Source of the DNA: Roseomonas indoligenes
GTDB taxonomy: Bacteria; Pseudomonadota; Alphaproteobacteria; Acetobacterales; Acetobacteraceae
Length of the DNA: 64,000 nt
Direction: 5' to 3'
Assembly (NCBI RefSeq): GCF_017813365.1
Contig: NZ_JAGIZA010000019.1
Span: 21,857-85,856 of the forward strand
Shown: piece after piece, positions 25,826 to 32,932 of the stretch
Numbering within the stretch: the stretch's first letter is position 1
Layout: each line of letters begins with the position of its first letter
Program-made: the position numbers and the translations under genes
The notes under the pieces: generated by a model
The model's input: the letters and a program-made list of their open reading frames with translations, nothing else
Database searches by the model: none
Told to the model about the DNA's origin: nothing

Positions 25826-26664
25826 TCCCCTTCCGCGCCGCAGCCCTCCTGCTGGTTCTCTCGGCGGGCACCGCCCTCGCCCAGCCAGCACGCCCCCAGC
25901 CGCCCTTCAACTGCATCGGAGCGGAGGAACTGGAAGACGACGTCTTCGCGGTTCCCTTCGCCGCCGGCCGCGACCGGCTGACCGACGCCGCCCGCGCCTC
26001 CCTCGCGGCCGCGATCGATCTGATGAAGCGGGAGCCGGGCCGCAACGCCTGCATCCTCGGCCATGCCCAGCGCGAGGGCGGGCAGCAGACCAGCGTCCAG
26101 CTCGCCGCCCGCCGCGCCCGCGCGGTGAAGGACGCGTTGCAGGCCGCCGGCCTGCCCGAAGCCCGGCTGCGCTCCGAGGCCCGGGTGGCCGGGTTCAGCC
26201 GCAACACCGGCAATACCGTGGCCCGCAGCGTCTCCATCGTGGTGATGCCCGCCGCGGCGCCCCGCCCGGAGCGCGTGCCCCCCGCCCCGCCCGTCGCGAC
26301 CGAGCCGCCGCCGCGCGAGACGACCCCGCCCCCGGCCCGGCCGCCTGTCGAGCCTCCGGCACGGGAGACCACGCCGCCCCCGCCGCGCCCGCCCGCGGAG
26401 CCGCCGCCCCCCCGCGAGACCACGCCGCCGCCCGCCCCGCCTCCGGTCGTGCCGGCACCGCGCGAGACAACACCACCCCCGGCCGCTCCGCCCGCGGAAC
26501 CGCCGGCCCGCGAGACGACGCCTCCGCCGGCCGCCCCGCCCGCCGAGGCGCCGCCGCGCGAGACGACCCCGCCCCCGCCCCGGCCGCCTGCCGAGGTGCC
26601 GCCACCGGAGGCGACGCGGCCCGGCCCGGACGCGCCCGCCCCCGGAAATGCCAGGCCTGACTAG
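25822..26664 (+). CDS. Secreted OmpA-like protein with proline-rich tandem repeats
   Basis: This 280-residue protein has a signal peptide (about 1-20, ending ALA). A domain of about 110 residues follows with OmpA_C-like features: VPFAAGRDRLTDAARASLAA, ACILGHAQREGGQQ, then LAARRARAVKDAL and NTVARSVSIVVMP. The C-terminal ~120 residues are six near-identical units with the core RETTPPP, spaced 15-16 residues apart. These would form an extended polyproline segment across the periplasm. The key peptidoglycan-binding Asp/Arg of OmpA are not obvious. It starts in an ATGA overlap with the oxygenase gene. Confidence 0.78.
   Translation: MIPFRAAALLLVLSAGTALAQPARPQPPFNCIGAEELEDDVFAVPFAAGRDRLTDAARASLAAAIDLMKREPGRNACILGHAQREGGQQTSVQLAARRARAVKDALQAAGLPEARLRSEARVAGFSRNTGNTVARSVSIVVMPAAAPRPERVPPAPPVATEPPPRETTPPPARPPVEPPARETTPPPPRPPAEPPPPRETTPPPAPPPVVPAPRETTPPPAAPPAEPPARETTPPPAAPPAEAPPRETTPPPPRPPAEVPPPEATRPGPDAPAPGNARPD
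26310..26620 (+). repeat. In-frame tandem repeat coding RETTPPP units
   Basis: Six imperfect units of about 45-50 bases encode the OmpA-like protein's proline-rich tail. The codons drift between units while the RETTPPP core stays, so the repeat is maintained at the protein level. The exact edges are approximate. Confidence 0.75.
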
Positions 26665-26912
26665 CCTGCCCCGCGCTCAGTGCATGGCAGCCAAGCCGTC
26701 CGTGCCCGCAAACGGGCGCTTGGCCTGCCGCGCCATGGGCCATACCATCCGGCGATGACTTGCTTCCGAACCCTGCGCGGGCGCCGAATGCGCCGAATTA
26801 CCCGCCCGGTCGCCTGACCGGCGCGCGGGCCAGGGAATGCCCTGGCCCCAGGACGCGCAGGCGGGCGGCCGGGCCAACTGCCCCCGCCCCTTTCGGAAGA
26901 GATCCGTTCCCG

Positions 26913-27224
26913 ATGTTCGATGCCGTTCCCGGCGCCCTCCTGGCGTCCGCCCCTGTCCTCGTTGAGGAAGGCGAGCGCGTCCTCTCCATGCGCTACCTGC
27001 TGCGCGCCGAGCCCTCCCCGGGCCTGCTGCCGCGCCTTCTCCAACCCCTCGCCAAGCGCGACCTGACGCCGGATCGCCTCCGCGCCTCGCGGGAAGGCAC
27101 GGCCATGCGGGTAGAAATCTCCGTCACCCTGCCCGAAGGCATGGTCCACCTTGTGGCCGGGAACCTCCGCTCCGTGGTGGGCGTGGTGCGGCTGGAAGTG
27201 GAGCAGGGGCGGGTGGCGGCCTGA
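26913..27224 (+). CDS. Small ACT-like domain protein (IlvM-like)
   Basis: This 103-residue soluble protein shows a beta-alpha-beta pattern like an ACT domain: LSMRYLLRAEPSPGLLPRLL, KRDLTPDRLRASREG, MRVEISVTLPEGMVHLVAGN, then LRSVVGVVRLEVEQ. This resembles the small regulatory subunit of acetolactate synthase (IlvM type). No large-subunit gene is near, so the partner is unknown. The start ATG 26913 follows a modest GGAAGAG box. About 250 bases upstream (26665-26912) hold no recognisable gene. Moderate confidence on the fold, low on function. Confidence 0.65.
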   Translation: MFDAVPGALLASAPVLVEEGERVLSMRYLLRAEPSPGLLPRLLQPLAKRDLTPDRLRASREGTAMRVEISVTLPEGMVHLVAGNLRSVVGVVRLEVEQGRVAA

Positions 27225-27244
27225 GAGGCGTTCGGGCGGTTGCC

Positions 27245-27280
27245 CCAGGGGAGGGGAAAAGGAATCCTCCCCTTCCCTGG
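27245..27280 (+). repeat. Solo H1 hairpin of the composite element (bidirectional terminator)
   Basis: Only H1 is present: CCAGGG/CCCTGG ends with an AGGGGA-type stem around AAAAGGAATC. It sits between two convergent stop codons (20 bases after the ACT-like gene, 11 before the hldE stop), the expected place for a bidirectional terminator. Confidence 0.75.
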
Positions 27281-27291
27281 CTCCACCCGCG

Positions 27292-28737
27292 CTACCCCGC
27301 CCGGCTCCGCTCGATGATCCGCGTCGTGGACCGCCCCGGCACCAGGTCGATCAACGCCACGCGGCCACCGCGCGCCCGCACCACATCGGCGCCCACCACC
27401 TGGTCCTCGGTGTAGTCAGCGCCCTTGAACAGCACGTCCGGCTGCAGGCGGGTGATGAGTTCCAGCGGCGTGTCCTCGCCGAAGGCCAGGACCAGGTCCA
27501 CGGATTGCAGCGCGGCGATCACGGCCAGCCGGTCTTCCAGTCCGTTCACCGGGCGGGTGGGGCCTTTCAGGCGGCGCACGCTGTCATCCGTGTTCAGGGC
27601 CACCACCAGCCGGTCGCATGCGGCGCGGCAGGCCTGGAGCATGGTGACATGGCCGCGGTGGAGAATGTCGAAAACACCGTTGGTGAAGCCGATGGTCAGG
27701 CCACGTCGGCGCCAGCCGTCCAGCACGGGAATGGCGCCCTCGGCGGAGGCGGCAATCTTGCCGGCGATGTCGGTGACCTCCGCTTCCTCCGCCTCCAGCG
27801 CGGCGGTCAGCTCCGCCATGTCCAGGGTCGCGGTGCCGAGCTTGCCGACGACGACGCCAGCGGCGGCATTGGCGATCCGCATGGCGCGCGCCAGCGGCTG
27901 GCCGGCGGCCACCGCCAGGGCGGCGACCGCGATCACCGTGTCCCCGGCGCCGGAGACGTCGAAGACCTCCTTCGCGTGGGCGGGCACGGAGTGGACGCCG
28001 CCATCGGCCTCCACCAGCAGCATCCCCTTCTCGGAGCGGGTGACGAGGATGGCGCCGGCGCCTGCGGGGCCGAGCAGGGCGCGGGCGGCCTCCGCGATCT
28101 CGGCCTCCGTCTCCGTGCGGCGGCCGGATGCGGCGCGCAGCTCCTTCAGGTTAGGGGTCAGCACCGTGGCGCCGGCGTAGAAGCCAAAATCATGGCGCTT
28201 GGGGTCCACCAGCACCGGCAGGCCGAGGCCGCGCGCGGTGGCGATGGCGTGGCGCACCACCTCCTCCCCCAACACGCCCTTGGCGTAGTCGGACAGGACC
28301 AGGGCGTGGCAGCCCGGCAGCAGCGCGGCCACCCGGGTGCGGATGGCGACGGCATCGGCCGCCTCGATCGGGGCGGTCACCTCCTCGTCCAGCCGCACCA
28401 CGTGCTGGTGGCCGGCGATGATCCGGGTCTTGGCGCTGGTGGGGCGGGTGGCGGAGGGGATGAGCGCGTCCTCCAGCCCCGGCGTGCCGGCGATGAGCGC
28501 GGCCAGTTCCCGCCCGGCGGCGTCCTGCCCTGCCACGCCGACCAGCACCGCTTCCCCGCCGAGGGAGGCGATGTTGCGCGCCACGTTCCCCGCGCCGCCG
28601 AGCATGGCGCGGCTGTCGCCCATCCGCACCACGGGCACGGGTGCCTCGGGCGAGATGCGCTCCACCCGGCCGTACTGGAACCGGTCCAGCATCACGTCGC
28701 CGAGGCAGAGGATGCGCCGGCCGCCGAAATCGATCAT
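27292..28737 (-). CDS. hldE: Bifunctional heptose-7-phosphate kinase / heptose-1-phosphate adenylyltransferase
   Basis: This enzyme makes the ADP-heptose precursor of the LPS core: it phosphorylates D-glycero-beta-D-manno-heptose 7-phosphate at C1 and then adenylylates it. It has 481 residues, the usual HldE length. Residues 1 to about 320 are a PfkB-type kinase (LCLGDVMLDRF, GGAGNVARNIASLGG, catalytic VSGAGDTVIA). Residues from about 345 are the nucleotidyltransferase (GFTNGVFDILHRGHVTML, ALNTDDSVRRLKGPTRPVN). ATG 28737 overlaps the end of the AGE-family gene by 4 bases. Confidence 0.96.
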   Translation of the reverse strand: MIDFGGRRILCLGDVMLDRFQYGRVERISPEAPVPVVRMGDSRAMLGGAGNVARNIASLGGEAVLVGVAGQDAAGRELAALIAGTPGLEDALIPSATRPTSAKTRIIAGHQHVVRLDEEVTAPIEAADAVAIRTRVAALLPGCHALVLSDYAKGVLGEEVVRHAIATARGLGLPVLVDPKRHDFGFYAGATVLTPNLKELRAASGRRTETEAEIAEAARALLGPAGAGAILVTRSEKGMLLVEADGGVHSVPAHAKEVFDVSGAGDTVIAVAALAVAAGQPLARAMRIANAAAGVVVGKLGTATLDMAELTAALEAEEAEVTDIAGKIAASAEGAIPVLDGWRRRGLTIGFTNGVFDILHRGHVTMLQACRAACDRLVVALNTDDSVRRLKGPTRPVNGLEDRLAVIAALQSVDLVLAFGEDTPLELITRLQPDVLFKGADYTEDQVVGADVVRARGGRVALIDLVPGRSTTRIIERSRAG

Positions 28738-29861
28738 CCCACCCTTCCTGACAGGCCGGGCTCCATAGCGGGTTTTGCCGCCCGCGCCACGAGGATGCCG
28801 GCGGTGAGGTGATAGAGGCTGCTGGCCGGCGCGGGCTCGTCCAGCGGCCGGCCGGAGGGGTCCAGCCGCTCGAACCACAGGCCGGGCGGGGCGCCGGCGA
28901 TGTGGCGGGCCAGGGCAGCGACGGCCCCGGCCTGGCCCGCCGCCGTCCGGTCCGGCCGCAGCGCCTCGGCCTTCAGCCGCTCCGTTTGCGGCCAGAGGCG
29001 GAAGCCCGCCTCCTTCACCGCCCCGTCGCTCCACACCGCATCCACCGCCGCACCCTGCCGCAGGCCCTGCCTGTCCAGCACCGCGAGCAGGCGGGCGGCC
29101 GGGTCGCCCTCCAGCGGGCCGGCGAGCCGGCGGTGCCAGTCCAGCAGCCAGGCCCATTCGGCGTGGTGGCCGGGTTCCCAGGCGAAGCGGCCGTCCTGCA
29201 GCACCGGGCGGAGGTCGTCGCCGTAGAATTCCGGCAGGGCGCCGGTCGCGGGGTCCAGCAGGCGGTCCAGGAACAGGCGGGCCAGGGCCGTGGCGCGGTC
29301 GAGGAACACCGCCTCCCCGAAGGACTCGAAAGCGGCGAGGCAGGCTTCCAGCAGGTGCATGTGCGGGTTCTGCCGGCGCGGCAGGGTGGCGGGCAGCCCT
29401 TCCGCGTAGCCGCCGGCAGGATGGGCCATGTGCCCGTCCAGGAAATCCAGCAGCGCCAGCGCCTCCCGCCGCAGCGGCTCCGCCGGCAGCACCCGGGCGG
29501 CGGCGGAGAGGGCCAGCAGGACGAAGGCGTGGTCATAAAGGTCCCGGCGCCCGTCCAGCACCGTCCCGTCCAATCCGTAGCGCCAGGGATAGCCCCCATC
29601 CGTCCCCCGCGCCCGGCGCAGGAAGGTAATGCCGGTCTCCACCGCCTCCCCCGCGCGGGCCAGCCCGGCGCCATGGGCGGCGGCGAAGGCGAAGACCTGC
29701 CGCGTCGCCACCCGCAGCCGCCGGAAATCCGCCGGGCAGCGGGCCGAGCCCAGTTCCAGGCACTCGTGGAAGCCGCCCCGGTCCCAGTCCACGCCGCGGT
29801 CCAGCCAGAACGGCAGGGCCGTGTCCCGCAGCCAGATCCAGGCGTCGTCCAGGGTTTGCAT
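28734..29861 (-). CDS. AGE-family sugar epimerase/isomerase
   Basis: This 375-residue member of the N-acylglucosamine 2-epimerase (alpha/alpha barrel) superfamily has typical blocks: DRGGFHECLELG, RQVFAFAAAHGAG, LYDHAFVLLALSAA, RQNPHMHLLEACLAAFES, WEPGHHAEWAWLLDW and LWPQTERLKAEALR. The two catalytic His candidates lie in MHLLEA and GHHAEW. The family includes mannose isomerases, cellobiose epimerases and sulfoquinovose-linked isomerases. Its 4-base overlap with hldE ties it to ADP-heptose or another LPS sugar, but this is not the known GmhA step. Function is otherwise open. Confidence 0.86.
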   Translation of the reverse strand: MQTLDDAWIWLRDTALPFWLDRGVDWDRGGFHECLELGSARCPADFRRLRVATRQVFAFAAAHGAGLARAGEAVETGITFLRRARGTDGGYPWRYGLDGTVLDGRRDLYDHAFVLLALSAAARVLPAEPLRREALALLDFLDGHMAHPAGGYAEGLPATLPRRQNPHMHLLEACLAAFESFGEAVFLDRATALARLFLDRLLDPATGALPEFYGDDLRPVLQDGRFAWEPGHHAEWAWLLDWHRRLAGPLEGDPAARLLAVLDRQGLRQGAAVDAVWSDGAVKEAGFRLWPQTERLKAEALRPDRTAAGQAGAVAALARHIAGAPPGLWFERLDPSGRPLDEPAPASSLYHLTAGILVARAAKPAMEPGLSGRVG

Positions 29862-29951
29862 CGCGCGAGGGGCTTAGACCCGGGGCGAAGGGGGTGGCAA
29901 TCGGCCCCCTCCTGGCTAAGAGACGGCCCGGACAGAACAGGGGGCCGCCAG

Positions 29952-30935
29952 ATGCTGCTGCTGACCGGGGCCGCGGGCTTCATCGGATCGAACCTGCTGG
30001 CCCGGCTCAACGCCGAGGGCCGGACGGACGTGGTGATCTGCGACGCCCTCGGCACCGAGGGCAAGTGGCGCAACCTGCGCGCCCACGAGTTCGCGGACTT
30101 CGTCCCCATCGACGCCCTGGAGGCCTGGCTGGCCCACGCCCCCGCGCTGGATGGCGTGATCCACCTGGGCGCCAATTCCGACACCACCGCCGCCGATGGC
30201 GACGAGGTAATGCGGCACAACTTCGCCGCCTCCCTCACCCTCTGGCGGCACTGCGCGGCCACCGGCACGCCCTTCCTCTACGCCTCCTCCGCCGCCACCT
30301 ACGGCAACGGGGATCAGGGCTTCGAGGACAGGGACGACCCGGCCTTCCTCGCCACCCTCCAGCCGCTCAACCTCTACGGCTGGAGCAAGCACGTCTTCGA
30401 CCGGCGCGTGGCGCGCATCGTGGAGGCTGGCGAGGCGGCGCCGCCCCGCTGGTACGGGCTGAAGTTCTTCAACGTCTACGGCCCGAACGAGTACCACAAG
30501 GGCCATATGCGCAGCGCCGTCCACAACATCACGGAGGCGGTGCGCCGCGGCGAGCCCGCCCGCCTCTTCGCCTCCGACCGTCCGGATATCAGGGATGGCG
30601 GCCAGTCCCGCGACTTCGTCTGGGTGGACGACATCTGCGACGTCATCCTCTGGCTGCTGAACGGCAACCCGCCCTCGGGCCTCTACAACATCGGCGCCGG
30701 CCAGGCCCGCAGCTTCGCCGACCTCGCCCGCGCGGTCTTCTCCGCCCTCGGGAAGCCGCCGGAGATTGAGTTCTTCCCGATGCCGGAAGCCCTGCGCGGC
30801 CGCTACCAGTACTGGACCGAGGCCAACCTCGGTAAGCTCCGCCGCGCCGGGTACAACGCGCCGATGACGGGGCTGGAGGACGGGGTCGCCCGCTACGTGC
30901 AGGGGTTCCTGACGCGGGAGGACCGGTACCGCTAA
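29952..30935 (+). CDS. hldD: ADP-L-glycero-D-manno-heptose 6-epimerase
   Basis: This short-chain-type epimerase performs the last step of ADP-heptose synthesis. It has 327 residues. The NADP-binding motif GAAGFIGSN is near residue 6, the Ser region is YASSAATYG, and the catalytic Tyr/Lys pair is in LYGWSKH (Tyr142, Lys146). The HldD-specific segment NVYGPNEYHKGHMRS and the DGGQSRDFVWVDD block support HldD over other sugar epimerases. It is divergent from the AGE/hldE operon with a 90-base gap, giving a compact heptose locus. Confidence 0.95.
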   Translation: MLLLTGAAGFIGSNLLARLNAEGRTDVVICDALGTEGKWRNLRAHEFADFVPIDALEAWLAHAPALDGVIHLGANSDTTAADGDEVMRHNFAASLTLWRHCAATGTPFLYASSAATYGNGDQGFEDRDDPAFLATLQPLNLYGWSKHVFDRRVARIVEAGEAAPPRWYGLKFFNVYGPNEYHKGHMRSAVHNITEAVRRGEPARLFASDRPDIRDGGQSRDFVWVDDICDVILWLLNGNPPSGLYNIGAGQARSFADLARAVFSALGKPPEIEFFPMPEALRGRYQYWTEANLGKLRRAGYNAPMTGLEDGVARYVQGFLTREDRYR

Positions 30936-30939
30936 CGGG

Positions 30940-31234
30940 CCAGGGGGAGGGAGAAGGAATTCTCCCTCCCCCTGGAACCCCCACCCTCATCTTTTTCTTC
31001 AGGGCTGCCGCAGAATGCGGAACTGGTAGCTCGCCGAGCGGCCACGCCGCTCGGCGTGGGGCATGGCAGCCCGTGCTGCCGCTGGATCAGTCTGCTTGCT
31101 CCACGGAACAGCCCAGCCTTCCGCGGCAGCCACCTAGAAGAAGATGATGGGGCCCAGGGGAAGAATTCCTTCTTCCCCTAATCCGGGCAAACGCGAAGCG
31201 TTTGTCCCGAGGGTCCGGGAGGCAAGGCCTCCCG
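30940..31234. repeat. Composite hairpin element, copy 6, with H1 at both ends
   Basis: The left H1 (30940-30975) is a perfect 16-bp stem with GGAA loop in plus sense, followed by ATCTTTTTCTTC. The outer stem is 31002-31013 with 31121-31131. H2 (31032-31056) is CGCCGAGCGGC/GCCGCTCGGCG, a wholly different but perfectly paired stem. A second H1 (31157-31178) faces the other way. An added hairpin (GGGCAAACGC/GCGTTTGTCCC, 31185-31208) and an 8-bp H4-like stem (31216-31234) complete it. It fills the gap between convergent genes, within 4 bases of each stop codon. Confidence 0.85.
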
Positions 31235-31238
31235 AAGG

Positions 31239-31466
31239 TCACCCCACCTTCGCGCCGCCCGGCCGCGGCACGCTGATGACGAAGAGGCGGTGGTTGGCGA
31301 TGTCGATGTTGCGGCGCGCCTTCTCGTTCCACACGCGGTCGGCGGTCTTCTCGTCGTGGTAGGGGCCGTAGCTCTCCTCCGCGCCCGGCTCCAGGGTGCT
31401 GAAGGAAGCGTCGGTGAAGATGCCGCCCCAGATGAAGTGCAGCTTGGGGTAGGAGGTGTCGGGCAT
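31239..31466 (-). CDS. DUF4170 family small protein
   Basis: This 75-residue protein carries the conserved DUF4170 opening KLHFIWGGIFTDASFSTLEPG and the middle block SYGPYHDEKTADRVWNEKAR. It ends in a short beta-type segment (NHRLFVISVP). The family is small, common in alphaproteobacteria, and of unknown role. It lies convergent to hldD with a double-ended hairpin element between them and is divergent from the radical SAM gene. Confidence 0.85.
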   Translation of the reverse strand: MPDTSYPKLHFIWGGIFTDASFSTLEPGAEESYGPYHDEKTADRVWNEKARRNIDIANHRLFVISVPRPGGAKVG

Positions 31467-31609
31467 GGCCTCGGCTCGGCGCTGTTGCGCCGCAGCACAT
31501 ACTCCCGCCCAGCGGATTTCCCAAGCACGAAGCCCTGCCCGGTTCCCAGTATGTTCTTGCCTGATCGGGACGGATGCCCATATGCCCCCTTCAGTGACGA
31601 GGGGCGCCG

Positions 31610-32932
31610 ATGGAGCTGCGCGAGAAGCTCGAGATCCTGGCCGACGCCGCGAAATACGATGCCTCCTGCGCCTCCTCGGGCACGGAGAAGCGGGACAGCC
31701 GGGATGGTGGCCTGGGCAGCACGGAAGGCATGGGCATCTGCCATGCCTATGCCCCGGACGGGCGCTGCATCTCCCTGCTGAAGGTGCTGCTGACGAATGC
31801 CTGCGTGTTCGACTGCGCCTACTGCATCAACCGCGCCTCCTCCAACGTGCGGCGGGCGCGCTTCTCCGTGCGGGAAATCGTGGGGCTGACGCTGGACTTC
31901 TACCGGCGCAACTACATCGAGGGGCTGTTCCTCTCCTCCGGCATCATCCGTTCCCCGGACTACACGATGGAGCAGATCGTGCGCGTGGCCCGCGAACTGC
32001 GGGAGACGCACGGCTTCAAGGGCTATATCCACCTCAAGACCATCCCCGACGCCGACCCGGCGCTGCTGGCGGAGGCGGGGCGGCACGCGGACCGGCTCTC
32101 CATCAACGTGGAACTGCCGCAGCCGGCCAGCCTGAAGACCCTGGCGCCGGAGAAGGATGCCGGGCGCATCCGCGTGGCCATGGCGGGGCTGCGGACGCGG
32201 ATCGAGGAGGCGAAGGAGGCCAGGGCGGACTCCGCGAAGGCGCGCATCGTCATGAATGGCGGCCCGCGCGCCGCCGCGCCGCGCTTCGCGCCGGCGGGCC
32301 AGTCCACCCAGATGATCGTGGGCGCCGATGCTTCGACGGATGCGACGGTCCTCGACACCAGCACGCACCTCTACGGCTCCTACCGGCTGAAGCGCGTCTA
32401 CTTCTCCGCCTATTCCCCCATCCCCGACGCCTCCGCCCTGCTGCCGCCCGTGGCGCCGCCGCTGGTGCGGGAGCACCGGCTGTACCAGGCCGACTGGCTG
32501 CTGCGCTTCTACGGCTTTACGGCGCCGGAGATCATGGCGGGCGGCGAGAACGGCATGCTGGACCTGGAGGTGGACCCCAAGCTCGCCTGGGCATTGAAGC
32601 ACCGCTGGATGTTCCCCGTGGACATCAACCGCGCGGACAAGGAAATGCTGCTGCGCGTGCCCGGGCTGGGCGCGAAGACGGTGGAGCGCGTCATCTCCTC
32701 CCGCCGGGTCCGGTCCTTCCGCATGGCGGACTTGGCGCGGCTGCGCGTCAGCATCCGCAAGGTGGCGCCCTTCGTCACCGCGCTGGACCACCACCCGCGC
32801 GCCGGACTGCTGGACCGCGCGGACCTGCGCGCCATGCTGATCCCGAAAGGCGGGATGGCGGACCGCGCCGCCATCCTTCCCGCCGGGCTGGCGCCGCGCC
32901 CGGTGCAGCTGCCCCTTTTCGCGCATGCATAA
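31610..32932 (+). CDS. Radical SAM protein of the putative DNA modification/repair family (TIGR03916 type)
   Basis: This 440-residue radical SAM enzyme has its [4Fe-4S] cluster motif CVFDCAYC at Cys65/69/72, with extra conserved Cys at 20, 44 and 53. A helix-hairpin-helix DNA-binding motif (VPGLGAKTVERVISSRRV) lies near residues 347-364. The family is known for its constant pairing with a UDG-like partner, which here overlaps it by 8 bases. The reaction is unknown; a lyase or modification step on damaged or modified DNA is the common proposal. ATG 31610 gives the full conserved N-terminus. Confidence 0.92.
   Translation: MELREKLEILADAAKYDASCASSGTEKRDSRDGGLGSTEGMGICHAYAPDGRCISLLKVLLTNACVFDCAYCINRASSNVRRARFSVREIVGLTLDFYRRNYIEGLFLSSGIIRSPDYTMEQIVRVARELRETHGFKGYIHLKTIPDADPALLAEAGRHADRLSINVELPQPASLKTLAPEKDAGRIRVAMAGLRTRIEEAKEARADSAKARIVMNGGPRAAAPRFAPAGQSTQMIVGADASTDATVLDTSTHLYGSYRLKRVYFSAYSPIPDASALLPPVAPPLVREHRLYQADWLLRFYGFTAPEIMAGGENGMLDLEVDPKLAWALKHRWMFPVDINRADKEMLLRVPGLGAKTVERVISSRRVRSFRMADLARLRVSIRKVAPFVTALDHHPRAGLLDRADLRAMLIPKGGMADRAAILPAGLAPRPVQLPLFAHA

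Noticed and set aside
26665..26912. Small RNA or extra gene between the OmpA-like and ACT-like genes
   Set aside because: Short open frames exist but lack ribosome-binding sites and recognisable content; no strong hairpin with a T-run was found.
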